Of a stretch of 64,000 nt of DNA, positions 32,210 to 42,176 are shown one piece after another. Numbering within the stretch: the first letter of the stretch is position 1; each line of letters opens with the position of its first letter. Position numbers and translations under genes: made by a program. This stretch comes from Ruegeria halocynthiae (GTDB taxonomy: Bacteria; Pseudomonadota; Alphaproteobacteria; Rhodobacterales; Rhodobacteraceae), in assembly GCF_000743705.1 (NCBI RefSeq), contig NZ_JQEZ01000004.1:212149-276148 (forward strand), read 5' to 3'. The notes below the pieces were generated by a model. It made no database searches. It had not been told where the DNA came from and saw only the letters and a list, made by a program, of their open reading frames with translations.

Positions 32210-33565
32210 ATGATAGTGAAACCACAATTGGCACGGCTTGGACTATTTGACGCGAAAGTCCCGCGTTATACCAGCTATCCCACCGCCCCGCACTTCAGCA
32301 ATGACGTAGGGTCAGACCTATATGCTGACTGGATTTCCGGAATCAAACCCGGCAGCGCCGTATCGTTGTATATCCACGTCCCGTTCTGCCGCAGACTGTG
32401 CTGGTTCTGCGCCTGCAGAACGCAGGGGACGCAAACCGACAACCCGGTTATCGCCTATGTGGATGTCCTCAAGGCGGAACTGGATCTTCTGGCCGCACGC
32501 CTGCCCGAGGGGGTCACACTGTCGCGCCTGCATTGGGGCGGCGGCACGCCGACCTTACTGAACCCCGGCCTGATGCGGGATTTGGCATCCCGTATCCTTG
32601 AAATCGTGCCCCTTGGCCCGGACGCCGAATTCTCGGTTGAGATCGACCCGAACGAAATCGACGAGGGTCGCCTGGACGCTCTGGCCGAGGCCGGTATGAA
32701 TCGCGCCTCAATCGGGGTGCAGGATTTCGACGATGAAATCCAGAAAACCATCGGGCGCATTCAAAGCTATGACGTCACGCGCAACGCCGTTGACATGATC
32801 CGTGCCCGGGGCATTGCCAGCCTGAATGCCGACATTCTGTACGGCCTGCCGCATCAGACCAAATCGCGGATGACCGAAAGCGTGCAAAAGCTGCTGTCGC
32901 TGGCCCCCGACCGCGTGGCGCTTTATGGCTATGCCCACGTGCCCTGGATGGCCAAACGGCAGCAGTTGATCCCATCGGACGCCCTGCCAACCCCCGAGCA
33001 GCGGTTGGACCTGTTCGATACCGCGCGGCGTCTGTTCCTGTGGGACAAATATGCCGAAATCGGCATCGACCACTTTGCCACGCAGGATGATGGCCTGACC
33101 CACGCGCTGAACGCCGGGCGGCTAAAGCGGAACTTTCAGGGCTATACCGACGATCAGGCTGATGTGCTGATCGGCGTCGGGGCCAGCTCAATCTCGCGGT
33201 TTCCGCAGGGTTATGCCCAGAACGCGCCAGCGACATCGGCCCATATCAAGGCGATCCGCGCCGGGCGGTTTTCAACATCACGCGGGCACTTGTTCAAGGA
33301 TCAGGACGTGCTGCGCGCCCGCCTGATCGAGGCGCTGATGTGTGATTTCCGGATCGATTCGGCCGAAATCCTGCGCGATTACGAAGTTACCGCCGCAGAA
33401 TTGCAGGGCATGTATAAGACCGCCAATGACGCGTTCGACGGATTGCTGCAGGTCACCGATGACGGTCTTTTCATCCCCCCCGAGGCGCGTGCACTGACCC
33501 GCATGATCGCCCGGAGCTTTGACGTATATGATCTGAGCAAGGCGGGCCACAGCTCGGCGATCTGA
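32210..33565 (+). CDS. hemN: Oxygen-independent coproporphyrinogen III oxidase
   Basis: HemN is a radical SAM enzyme that converts coproporphyrinogen III to protoporphyrinogen IX without oxygen. The 451-residue product has the TSYPTAPHF start, the cluster-binding CRRLCWFC at residues 60-67 (C-x3-C-x2-C), HWGGGTPT and the SIGVQDF strand. The ATG at 32210 lies at the expected transcription start of the FnrL promoter, so it may be leaderless or start slightly later. Its context with fnrL and cbb3 genes fits low-oxygen haem supply. Confidence 0.96.
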   Translation: MIVKPQLARLGLFDAKVPRYTSYPTAPHFSNDVGSDLYADWISGIKPGSAVSLYIHVPFCRRLCWFCACRTQGTQTDNPVIAYVDVLKAELDLLAARLPEGVTLSRLHWGGGTPTLLNPGLMRDLASRILEIVPLGPDAEFSVEIDPNEIDEGRLDALAEAGMNRASIGVQDFDDEIQKTIGRIQSYDVTRNAVDMIRARGIASLNADILYGLPHQTKSRMTESVQKLLSLAPDRVALYGYAHVPWMAKRQQLIPSDALPTPEQRLDLFDTARRLFLWDKYAEIGIDHFATQDDGLTHALNAGRLKRNFQGYTDDQADVLIGVGASSISRFPQGYAQNAPATSAHIKAIRAGRFSTSRGHLFKDQDVLRARLIEALMCDFRIDSAEILRDYEVTAAELQGMYKTANDAFDGLLQVTDDGLFIPPEARALTRMIARSFDVYDLSKAGHSSAI

Positions 33566-33741
33566 AACGATAACCGGACGGGGCTTGACGCACGGGGTGG
33601 GTTTTTCCCAAACTCGTACGGCAGGCGGTAACACGCCTCATGCCTGAGGCAGGCAAAGATACAGTCAGATCGTGCCGACGCACCCGCGTTCGACGACCCC
33701 TTTCGTGCAGCCGTATTGCAACGTGAAAGAGGGACAGCACC

Positions 33742-35670
33742 ATGCGCGTATTCACCGTCCTCGGCCCCAGTCAATCGGGGAAGACCACTCTGGTCGAGGC
33801 CATCAGCCGCCTCGATGGCCGACCCACCACATTCGACGTATCCGGAACCGTGCACCTGCACGGTTTTTCTTATTTGGACGAGCCTTGGTGCGCCGTCGAC
33901 GTGGACGGGGGCGGCGATAACCTCGCCTATGTCGGCCCGGCGATGGCGATCTCGGACGCGGCTGTCGTCGTTGTTCCGCCCGACCCGGATGCGGCTGTCC
34001 TGTGTGCCCCGTATCTGCGGCTGGTCGAAGAGGCGGGCATCCCCTGCTTTCTGTTCATCAACCGCATGGACAACCCCAACGGTCGCATTCGCGACATCAT
34101 CGCGGCCTTGCAGACCTATTGCACCCATCACATCGCGCTGCGTCAGGTGCCGATCCGCGATGGCGAGACAATCATCGGTGCGGTCGATCTGATCTCGGAG
34201 CGGGCGTGGAAGTATCAGGAGGGGCAGCCCTCGGCCCTGATCGAACTGCCGCAATCAGCTGAGGATCGCGAACAGGAGGCCCGCACCGAATTGCTGGAAA
34301 CCCTGTCGGATTTTGACGATCACTTGCTGGAACAGCTGATCGAAGACAAACAGCCCCCCAGCGCCGAGGTCTATGATCTGGCCGCGCAGGTGTTGCAGAG
34401 CCACCAGTTGATCCCTGCCTGTCTGGGGGCGGCCAACCATGGCAACGGCCTGACCCGCCTTATGAAAGCGCTGCGGCATGAAACACCGGAATTCGACATT
34501 GCAGCCGGACGCGATGAAGCGGCAGAAGACGCCCGTGCCATCGCCGGATTTGCGGATGTCAAAAAGCACATCGGCAAAATCATCATCCTGCGCGGCCTGG
34601 GCCAAGGCGTGAAAACGCATGAAACGCTGGGCGGTGAAACGGTCGGCAATTTGACGGGACTTGATGCCAAAACACAGATTTCCGAACTGAAGGCCGGGCA
34701 AATCGGACTGGCCGTGAAATCCGACCACCTGAACCCAGGCCACCTTTATGACAGCACCGGGGCAACCCCGCTGCCGGAATGGGCCGCATCGCATCCAATT
34801 GCACATCGACAGATCGTGTCCCCCGCGCACGAACGGGACGACGTTCGCCTTTCCAATGCTCTTAGCCGGTTGGTCGAGATTGATCCGGGCCTGCATCTGC
34901 AACAGGACGAACTCAGCGGTCACGCGGTTCTGGGATCGCAAGGCCCCCAGCACATGCGCCGCGTAACGGTGAAACTGGCCGAGGATTTCGGCATCGAGAT
35001 CGAGTCGGGGCCGGTCGAAACCGCCTATCGGGAAACCATCCGCACCCCGGTCGAGCACCGCTATCGCCACCGCAAGCAATCCGGCGGGGCCGGTCAGTTT
35101 GCCGATGTGGTGATCTCGGTCGCCCCCATGCCGCGCGGCTCTGGGTTTCAGTTCGAGGAGGTCGTCAAAGGTGGGTCCGTGCCCAAGAACTATATCCCCT
35201 CTGTGGAGCACGGCGCCAAAGACGCGCTGGTGCAAGGCCCCGAGGGCTTTCCGGTTGTCGATGTGAAAGTTACACTGAGCGACGGCAAGCACCATAATGT
35301 GGACAGCTCGGATTATGCGTTCCGCACAGCGGGCAAGAATGCGGTCCGCGAGGCATTGCCACAGGCAAAACCCGTGGTCCTGCAACCCATCCTGAGCGCC
35401 GAGATTCACCTGCCGTCCGATTTTGTCGGCGACCTTGTCCCGACCATAAGCTCGCTCCAGGGGCAGGTACTGGGTTTCGAGGGCAATCCGAACGCATCAG
35501 GTTGGGAGATTTTCAACGCCCAGCTTCCGTCGGTTTCCGAAGACGAACTGCACCGCACCCTGGCCAGCGCCACGCGCGGAACAGGTTGGGTCAGGCTGAA
35601 CTTTGACCACTACGAAGAACTGCGCGGACCGGTGCCAAAAACCGCAGGGCAGGAAAAGGCAAGCGCCTGA
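33742..35670 (+). CDS. EF-G-like paralogue with a degenerate G domain
   Basis: A 642-residue relative of EF-G, of the EF-G2-like type. The P-loop is present (GPSQSGKTT, residues 8-16) and the G4 site reads NRMD, but the switch I segment is missing and G3 is DVDGGGD in place of DTPGH. Domains III-V are conserved, including AYRETI, HRKQSGGAGQFADV and the domain IV GGSVPKNYIPSVEHG. Loss of the switch residues suggests weak or no GTPase, so it may be a ribosome-associated regulator instead of a translocase. It follows hemN by 176 bases. Confidence 0.85.
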   Translation: MRVFTVLGPSQSGKTTLVEAISRLDGRPTTFDVSGTVHLHGFSYLDEPWCAVDVDGGGDNLAYVGPAMAISDAAVVVVPPDPDAAVLCAPYLRLVEEAGIPCFLFINRMDNPNGRIRDIIAALQTYCTHHIALRQVPIRDGETIIGAVDLISERAWKYQEGQPSALIELPQSAEDREQEARTELLETLSDFDDHLLEQLIEDKQPPSAEVYDLAAQVLQSHQLIPACLGAANHGNGLTRLMKALRHETPEFDIAAGRDEAAEDARAIAGFADVKKHIGKIIILRGLGQGVKTHETLGGETVGNLTGLDAKTQISELKAGQIGLAVKSDHLNPGHLYDSTGATPLPEWAASHPIAHRQIVSPAHERDDVRLSNALSRLVEIDPGLHLQQDELSGHAVLGSQGPQHMRRVTVKLAEDFGIEIESGPVETAYRETIRTPVEHRYRHRKQSGGAGQFADVVISVAPMPRGSGFQFEEVVKGGSVPKNYIPSVEHGAKDALVQGPEGFPVVDVKVTLSDGKHHNVDSSDYAFRTAGKNAVREALPQAKPVVLQPILSAEIHLPSDFVGDLVPTISSLQGQVLGFEGNPNASGWEIFNAQLPSVSEDELHRTLASATRGTGWVRLNFDHYEELRGPVPKTAGQEKASA

Positions 35671-35692
35671 AGTTTTGCGGGGCGGGCTGCTG

Positions 35693-37270
35693 TCAGCCCG
35701 CCGCAGCGATCAGTTCGCGGGTGTATTCTGTCTGTGCGTTCTCGAACAAATCGTCCGCCGTGCCCATCTCGATGACATCGCCGTTCCGCATCACAATCAC
35801 CTTGTGCGACATGGCGCGCACAACTTTCAGGTCATGACTGATGAACAGATAGGCCAGTCCGTACTTGCGTTGTAGATCACGCAGCAGATCGACGATCTGC
35901 ACCTGCACCGTCATGTCCAAAGCGCTGGTTGGCTCATCCAGAACCAACAGCTTGGGTCGCAGCACCATGGCCCGCGCAATGGCGATGCGCTGGCGCTGCC
36001 CACCCGAAAACTCATGCGGATAGCGATCCATCGCGGCCGGGTCCAGGCCGACTTCTGTCATCACCTCGGCCACCAGTTCGCGCGGGGCGCGGTGGGGGGC
36101 AATCTTGTGGATCGCCAGACCCTCGGCAATGATCTGCATGCAGGTCATGCGCGGGCTCAGGCTACCGAACGGGTCCTGAAACACGATCTGCATATCCTTG
36201 CGCAGCCGCCGCAGTTCGCGCGTCGACCAGCGACGCACGTCCTTGTCCCGGAAGGTGATACTGCCTTCGGAGGCGATCAGCCGCATGATCGCCAGCGCCA
36301 GCGTGGTCTTGCCTGATCCGCTTTCGCCAACAATACCCAGCGTCTCACCCGCCCGCACGCTGAGCGTGGTGTCATTCACCGCTTTCACATATCCAACCGT
36401 CCGTTTCAGAAACCCGCGCTGGATCGGGAACCAGACTTTCAGGTTATCGGTTCGGGCCACTTCTTCTGCGTCGGGCGCGACAGGATCAGGATGGCCCGAG
36501 GGTTCGGCCCCCAGCAGTTTGCGCGTATAGGGGTGTTGCGGATTGTCGAAAATCTCGGTGGTTACGCCGGCTTCGACGATCTCACCATCCTTCATCACGC
36601 AGACCCGGTCGGCGATGCGGCGCACAATGCCCAGATCATGGGTGATGAACAGCATCCCCATATTCTCGGCTTTCTGCAGTTCAGCCAGCAGCTCCAGAAT
36701 TTGCGCCTGAATGGTCACGTCCAGCGCCGTTGTCGGCTCGTCCGCGATCAGAATGTCCGGCTTGTTGGCCAGCGCCATGGCGATCATGACCCGTTGCCTT
36801 TGCCCGCCCGAAAGCTGGTGCGGATAGCTGTCCAGCCGGTCACGCGGATCGCGAATACCAACCTTGGTCAGCAGTTCGACAATACGATCCCGCGCCGCCT
36901 CACCCGTCAGCCCCTGGTGCAGCGCCAGCGATTCAGCCATCTGTTTCTGGATCGTATGCAGCGGGTTGAGCGAGGTCATCGGCTCTTGAAAGATAAAGCT
37001 GATGTCGTTGCCGCGCACATCCATCAGTTTGTCTTCGGATGCGTCAATCATTTCATGGCCATCATACTTGACCGACCCTTCAACAATTGCGCTGTCACCC
37101 AACAGCGACACCGTGGACAGCGCCGTAACGGATTTCCCCGATCCGGATTCGCCCACCAACGCGACGGTTTCGCCGCGATCAACGGTGAAGGACACGCCCT
37201 TGACGGCCGCGCTGACCCGCCCGTCCTGTCGGAACGAGACCTTGAGGTCTTTCACATCCAAAAGGCTCAT
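35693..37270 (-). CDS. yejF: Peptide ABC transporter, duplicated ATPase (YejF-type)
   Basis: A 525-residue protein with two fused nucleotide-binding domains. Each has Walker A (GESGSGKS near residue 40; GESGSGKT near 315), an ABC signature ([16 protein letters not shown]) and Walker B (LIADEPT, LVLDEPT). It powers the import system formed by the preceding YejB and YejE permeases and the YejA binding protein. It overlaps yejE by 4 bases. Related systems take up peptides and, in some bacteria, microcin C; the substrate here is not shown by sequence. Confidence 0.95.
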   Translation of the reverse strand: MSLLDVKDLKVSFRQDGRVSAAVKGVSFTVDRGETVALVGESGSGKSVTALSTVSLLGDSAIVEGSVKYDGHEMIDASEDKLMDVRGNDISFIFQEPMTSLNPLHTIQKQMAESLALHQGLTGEAARDRIVELLTKVGIRDPRDRLDSYPHQLSGGQRQRVMIAMALANKPDILIADEPTTALDVTIQAQILELLAELQKAENMGMLFITHDLGIVRRIADRVCVMKDGEIVEAGVTTEIFDNPQHPYTRKLLGAEPSGHPDPVAPDAEEVARTDNLKVWFPIQRGFLKRTVGYVKAVNDTTLSVRAGETLGIVGESGSGKTTLALAIMRLIASEGSITFRDKDVRRWSTRELRRLRKDMQIVFQDPFGSLSPRMTCMQIIAEGLAIHKIAPHRAPRELVAEVMTEVGLDPAAMDRYPHEFSGGQRQRIAIARAMVLRPKLLVLDEPTSALDMTVQVQIVDLLRDLQRKYGLAYLFISHDLKVVRAMSHKVIVMRNGDVIEMGTADDLFENAQTEYTRELIAAAG

Positions 37271-38373
37271 GAGAACGTCTTTCTGGGATCAAACGCATCG
37301 CGGATGCCCTCAAAAATGAAGACCAGCAGCGACAGCATGATGGCAAAGGTGAAAAAGGCGGTAAAGGCCAGCCACGGGGCCTGCAGGTTCTGTTTCGCCT
37401 GCAAGGTCAACTCCCCCAGCGACGGGGCCGAGGATGGCAGGCCAAAGCCCAGGAAATCCAGCGAGGCCAGGCCGCCGATGGTGCCGGTCACGATGAACGG
37501 CATGAAGGTCAGCGTGGCAACCATCGCATTTGGCAGCATGTGGCGGAACATGATGGTCTTGTTGCCCACGCCCAGCGCCCGCGCAGCCCGGACATATTCC
37601 AGATTTCGCGCCCGCAGGAATTCGGCCCGCACGACGCCCACCAACCCTGTCCAGCTGAACAGGATCATCAGGGCCACCAACAGCCAGAAACTGCGCCCCA
37701 GAATGGCGAACATGATGATGATTACATACAGCGATGGGGTTGCGGACCAGATTTCGATGATCCGCTGAAAAACCAAGTCCAGCCAGCCGCCAAAGAACCC
37801 CTGAATCGCCCCGGCAAAGATGCCGATCACACTGGCCACGCCTGTCACCATCAACGTGAACAGGATCGACAGGCGGAAGCCATAGATCACACGCGCCAGC
37901 ACATCGCGTTTGGTGTCATCCGTGCCCAGCAAGTTCTGCCCATTGGGCGGCAGCGGCGCGGCACCGGGACGGTCCACACTGGTTGTGAAGGAATATGGGA
38001 TCAGCGGCCAGATGGCCCAGCCCCGTTCATAGCCGTCGGCCTGAAAGGTTCCGGTCTTGATTTCGTCGATGATGCCTTCGGGATCATCAAAACACTCTTC
38101 AAGCCCGCCGCTGTCGATCAGGCATTGAACCTCGGGGTCGCGATAGATCGCTTCGGTCTGGAAATCGCCGCCAAACTCAGTCTCTGCGTAAAAGTTGAAG
38201 ATCGGCGTGTAAAGCTCACCGCGGTACTTCACCAGAATCGGTTTGTCGTTGGCGATGAATTCGGCAAACAGCGACAGCCCGAACAGAACCGAGAAGATGA
38301 TCAGCGACCAAAAGGCCCGGCCGTTGCGCCGGAAGTTGCGCCAGCGGCGCTGGTTGAGTGGGGACAGTGTCAT
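37267..38373 (-). CDS. yejE: Peptide ABC transporter permease (YejE-type)
   Basis: A 368-residue permease. It has the YejE-type N-terminus (SPLNQRRWRNFRRNGRAFWSL), a membrane helix, a periplasmic loop of about 130 residues, and a C-terminal core with the EAA loop (RAARALGVGNKTIMFRHMLPNAM). It adjoins yejB with no gap and overlaps yejF by 4 bases, so all four genes form one operon. Confidence 0.95.
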   Translation of the reverse strand: MTLSPLNQRRWRNFRRNGRAFWSLIIFSVLFGLSLFAEFIANDKPILVKYRGELYTPIFNFYAETEFGGDFQTEAIYRDPEVQCLIDSGGLEECFDDPEGIIDEIKTGTFQADGYERGWAIWPLIPYSFTTSVDRPGAAPLPPNGQNLLGTDDTKRDVLARVIYGFRLSILFTLMVTGVASVIGIFAGAIQGFFGGWLDLVFQRIIEIWSATPSLYVIIIMFAILGRSFWLLVALMILFSWTGLVGVVRAEFLRARNLEYVRAARALGVGNKTIMFRHMLPNAMVATLTFMPFIVTGTIGGLASLDFLGFGLPSSAPSLGELTLQAKQNLQAPWLAFTAFFTFAIMLSLLVFIFEGIRDAFDPRKTFS

Positions 38374-39459
38374 TTACCCCTCCCGCTTTTCGAAATCGAT
38401 GCGCGGATCGACCAGCACATACATCAGGTCGCTGATGATGCCGACGACCAGGCTCATCAGGCCAAAGATGAACAGCGTGCCGAAGATCACCGGATAATCC
38501 CGCGCCACGGCGGCCTCAAACCCCAGACGACCCAGCCCATCCAGTGAAAAGATCGTCTCGATAATGATCGAACCGCTGAAGAACACGCCGATGAACACCG
38601 CCGGAAAGCCCGCGATGACGATCAGCATGGCGTTGCGGAAAACATGGCCGTACAGCACTTTTTGCTCGCTCAGGCCCTTGGCGCGGGCGGTCATGACGTA
38701 TTGCTTTTTGACCTCATCCAGAAACGAGTTCTTGGTCAGCAGTGTCAGCGTCGCAAAGGCGGAAATCGTCAAGGCTATGACCGGCAGGGTGATGTGCCAG
38801 AAGTAATCGGCGATCTTGCCCAAAAGGCTGAGGCTGTCCCAATTGTCCGAGGTCAGCCCCCGCAGCGGAAATATCTGCCAGTAGGAGCCACCGGCAAACA
38901 GCACCAGCAACAGGATCGCAAACAGGAACCCAGGAATGGCATAGGCGACGATGATGGCGCCGCTGGTCCAGGTATCGAACCGCGAGCCGTCCTTGACCGC
39001 CTTGCGAATGCCCAGCGGGATCGACACCAGATAGGCGATCAGGGTTGACCACAGGCCCAGCGAGATTGACACAGGCATCTTTTCCAGCACCAGATCGGTT
39101 ACGCTGATCGACCGGAAATAGCTCTCGCCGAAATCCAGAGTCAGGTAGTTGCCCAGCATATTCAGAAACCGCTCAAGCGGGGGCTTGTCGAACCCGAATT
39201 CCTTTTCCAGCTCTTCAATGAATTCGGGCGGCAGCCCGCGCGCGCCGACATAGCGGTCGTTTACGCCACCGGTGTGCTGTTCAACATCGCCACCGCCGCC
39301 GGCGATGCCTTCGAACACGTCGCCGCCACCTTCCAGCTGGGCGATGATCTGTTCAATCGGACCGCCCGGAACGAACTGAACCAGCGTGAAATTGACGATC
39401 ATGATCCCCAACAAGGTGGGAATGACCAGCAACAAGCGTCTTAGAATATATGCTCCCAT
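38374..39459 (-). CDS. yejB: Peptide ABC transporter permease (YejB-type)
   Basis: A 361-residue permease. It has the typical [24 protein letters not shown] start, the FVPGGPIEQ motif and a Gly-rich periplasmic insertion around residues 45-65 ([15 protein letters not shown]). The EAA loop is [23 protein letters not shown]. It starts 9 bases after yejA and abuts yejE. Confidence 0.95.
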   Translation of the reverse strand: MGAYILRRLLLVIPTLLGIMIVNFTLVQFVPGGPIEQIIAQLEGGGDVFEGIAGGGGDVEQHTGGVNDRYVGARGLPPEFIEELEKEFGFDKPPLERFLNMLGNYLTLDFGESYFRSISVTDLVLEKMPVSISLGLWSTLIAYLVSIPLGIRKAVKDGSRFDTWTSGAIIVAYAIPGFLFAILLLVLFAGGSYWQIFPLRGLTSDNWDSLSLLGKIADYFWHITLPVIALTISAFATLTLLTKNSFLDEVKKQYVMTARAKGLSEQKVLYGHVFRNAMLIVIAGFPAVFIGVFFSGSIIIETIFSLDGLGRLGFEAAVARDYPVIFGTLFIFGLMSLVVGIISDLMYVLVDPRIDFEKREG

Positions 39460-39468
39460 GGGGGCGGA

Positions 39469-41382
39469 TTACCTCAACGCGCCCGAGGATTTCAACTCGG
39501 CTTCTTTCTCGGCGTTGATCCACCACAGGTCTTCTATACCTAGCGCATAGGGCGGCAGGTTTTCAGGGTGTTCATACATATCCCAATAGGCGACCCAGTA
39601 TTTACCCAGATACCACGTGGGCACCATGATCCGCTTGGCGCGCAGAACGCGGTCCAGAGCGCGGACATTGGCGTACAACTCTTCGCTTTCGGTTGCGGCG
39701 ATAATGTTGTCGATCAGCGGCTCGATGTCGGGACCATGCGCGCCCGAGGGGTTGAACACGGAATACGAGGCGGCCTCGGTCCCGAATTGCTGGTACAGGC
39801 CGGTCGAAGGTTGCAGCGATGTCGGGTACCCGCCAACGATCATGTCAAAATCACGGTCCCGGCGGCGCAGCGTAAACTGTGCGTTGTCGACACGATTATA
39901 CGCCGCATCAATACCCATGGCGCGCAAGTTGTCGACAAAGGGCTGAATGATCCGGTCAAGGGTCGGCTGATCCGACAGGAATTCGATCGACAGCACCTCA
40001 CCGTTTTCATTCCGGCGGACACCATCGCTGCCCACCAGCCAACCGGCCTCATCCAGCAGCTTCATGGCCGTGCGCAGGTTGCGGCGGTCATTCTGACGCG
40101 CCGCGCGGGATTCGTGAGCGCTTATGGGCTCGTCGGTCAGAACCGCCGGGTCCAGTGCATCGCCCAGGCTTTGCAAGACCTCAAGTTCACGCCCTTCGGG
40201 CAGGCCGGTGGCCTCAAGATGGGTACCTTCCCAGAACGAGCTGCGTTGCTGGAACAGGCCGTATTGCAGGCTTTCATTGGTCCATTCGAAGTTAAAGCCC
40301 AACTGAATCGCTTCGCGCACACGCGGGTCTTGCAGCTGTGGACGGTCAAGGTTCATGATGAACCCGGTTGCCGAGGGTACGTTGCCATCCGCAAGCTCGG
40401 CCCGGATCACGCTGCCATTCGAAATCGCAGGAAAATCATAGGCCGTGGCCCAGCTTTTCGAGTTGTTTTCCTGTCGCAGCGTGAAGGTGCCCGCCTTGAA
40501 CCCCTCCATCGCGGCGATCGAGTCGCTGAAGTATTCGATACGGATAGTGTCGTAGTTGTTGCGCCCGACATTCACATTGATGTCGTCCCCCCAATAGTCC
40601 GGGTTGCGTTTGTAAACGATACGACGGTTGATATCGTAGCTGTCCAGAACATACGGGGCCGACCCGATCCCCTGCACCAGGCGTGGTTCGTCCAGACGTC
40701 GGTTTTCAGGATCAGCTTCAAACCAGGCTTTGGAATATACCGGCACACCCCCGGCAACCGCGATCAGAGACCGGCGCGGGATGTCCGGCGCGAAATAGAA
40801 CTTAACCCGGTGCTCATCCAGCGCTTCGGCACGGGGGACCCGCTTGCGCACCGCATCGGCATAAGATTTCAAACCCTGCTCCAGCAACAGATCGTGGGAA
40901 AACACGACATCTTCGGCTGTGATTGGGGTTCCATCAGAAAACCGCGCCTCAGGCCGTATGTTGAAAATCACCCATTCCTGGCTTTCCGGATATTCCAGAC
41001 TTTCCGCCAGCAGACCGTAATATGACGCAGGCTCATCATAGGAGGCCACCAGCAGAGATTCGTATTGGCTTGCGGATCGCGCCCCGGCCCGGCCTTTGCG
41101 CGTGAACGGGTTGAAACTGTCGAACGTACCCTGGGCGGCATAGGACAGGTCCCCCCCGCGCGGGGCATCCGGGTTCACATAGTCGAAATGAGGAAAGCCT
41201 TCGGGGTATTTCAGATCACCGAATTCCGAGAATCCGTGGCTTTTGATGATCTTTTCTTCTGCAAACAGCTGGGTTGAGGCCAAAAGGATCAGAAAAAATC
41301 CGACCATCAAAGCACTCATCCACCCCCTGAAATCCAATGCACGCGCCTGAACGGAAACTTTGTTGGATCTCATATTGCTCAT
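39469..41382 (-). CDS. yejA: Extracellular solute-binding protein, family 5 (YejA-type)
   Basis: A 637-residue periplasmic binding protein. A signal region of about 42 residues (hydrophobic core SALMVGFFLILLAST, cut near FAEE) precedes the mature domain, which starts with HGFSEFGDLKYPEGFPHFDYVNPDAPRGG, characteristic of the YejA/microcin C-type group. It is the first gene of the yejABEF operon and so sets substrate choice. The ATG three codons downstream (M4) is an equally good start. Confidence 0.93.
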   Translation of the reverse strand: MSNMRSNKVSVQARALDFRGWMSALMVGFFLILLASTQLFAEEKIIKSHGFSEFGDLKYPEGFPHFDYVNPDAPRGGDLSYAAQGTFDSFNPFTRKGRAGARSASQYESLLVASYDEPASYYGLLAESLEYPESQEWVIFNIRPEARFSDGTPITAEDVVFSHDLLLEQGLKSYADAVRKRVPRAEALDEHRVKFYFAPDIPRRSLIAVAGGVPVYSKAWFEADPENRRLDEPRLVQGIGSAPYVLDSYDINRRIVYKRNPDYWGDDINVNVGRNNYDTIRIEYFSDSIAAMEGFKAGTFTLRQENNSKSWATAYDFPAISNGSVIRAELADGNVPSATGFIMNLDRPQLQDPRVREAIQLGFNFEWTNESLQYGLFQQRSSFWEGTHLEATGLPEGRELEVLQSLGDALDPAVLTDEPISAHESRAARQNDRRNLRTAMKLLDEAGWLVGSDGVRRNENGEVLSIEFLSDQPTLDRIIQPFVDNLRAMGIDAAYNRVDNAQFTLRRRDRDFDMIVGGYPTSLQPSTGLYQQFGTEAASYSVFNPSGAHGPDIEPLIDNIIAATESEELYANVRALDRVLRAKRIMVPTWYLGKYWVAYWDMYEHPENLPPYALGIEDLWWINAEKEAELKSSGALR

Positions 41383-41495
41383 CCCCTGCTTCGCCTTTGT
41401 CTTTTATCTTGTATGCGCCAGCTAAATGACCAGCACTGTCAGATTCAAGTTTAGAACGCGTGAACGCTTTGTGAAGTTCTTCTTAGGCAAAAAAT

Positions 41496-41522
41496 AAAGC
41501 CGCTGCACGGGGCAGCGGCTTT
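41496..41522 (-). terminator. Terminator after the cytochrome c gene
   Basis: AAAGCCGCTGC (41496-41506) and GCAGCGGCTTT (41512-41522) form a perfect 11-bp stem with loop ACGGG, followed on the minus strand by ATTTTTTGCC. It lies 25 bases past the cycM stop. Confidence 0.9.
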
Positions 41523-41547
41523 GAAATTCGGTGCGGTGATCACAAGA

Positions 41548-42057
41548 TCAGTTGCCGATGGTCTGAAGATACGCAATCAGATCGGCGCGGTCTTTCGGTT
41601 TTTTCAGGCCCGCAAAGCTCATGGATGTGCCCGAGATATAGCTGCTGGGGCGGGTCAGGAAGGCATCCAGTGCCTCGGGCGTCCAGTTGCCGCCGTGCGC
41701 CTGCATCGAGGCTGAATAGCCACCGAATCCTTTGGCCGTGGCGACCGGGCGGTCGACAATGCCAAACAGATAGGGGCCAGTGCCGTTTGCGCCGTCTTCC
41801 AGTTTGTGACAGGCGGTACACTTACGGAAGACGCGAGCGCCTTTGTCCGGGTCGGCGGCGGCCAACATGTCTTCGAACACCACTTCTTCACCGTCGGCGC
41901 TTTCGCCAGAGCTTTCGGTTTCGATGATGTAAGAGGCCGTCTCGCCATGCCCATCGGCGTGGTAAAGCACCTCGGCACCCCATTTTGCCAGAAGCAGCAC
42001 CAGGAAGGTGCCAAACAGGCCTGCTGCGGCCTTGGTAACTGTCATCGTGTCGAACAT
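41548..42057 (-). CDS. cycM: Membrane-anchored cytochrome c552-like protein (CycM type)
   Basis: The product is 169 residues from the ATG at 42057 (MFDTMTVTKAAAGLFGTF). One N-terminal membrane helix, at residues about 9-28, anchors a periplasmic class I cytochrome c with haem site CTACHKL and Met ligand GTSMSF. The layout matches CycM of Paracoccus, which carries electrons from bc1 to an aa3-type oxidase. An acidic linker lies between anchor and haem domain. An upstream start at 42072 is possible but adds residues without homologous appearance. Confidence 0.9.
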   Translation of the reverse strand: MFDTMTVTKAAAGLFGTFLVLLLAKWGAEVLYHADGHGETASYIIETESSGESADGEEVVFEDMLAAADPDKGARVFRKCTACHKLEDGANGTGPYLFGIVDRPVATAKGFGGYSASMQAHGGNWTPEALDAFLTRPSSYISGTSMSFAGLKKPKDRADLIAYLQTIGN

Positions 42058-42176
42058 TGATCGCGAGTCCATTTCAGCTGTCTGCGGGGTGTCTAAGGCT
42101 TCCCCTGACAAGAGGCAAGGTATAGACACCGCGACTAAACGCCCAATTCAAGAACTTGTTGCACGGAATCGACCAA

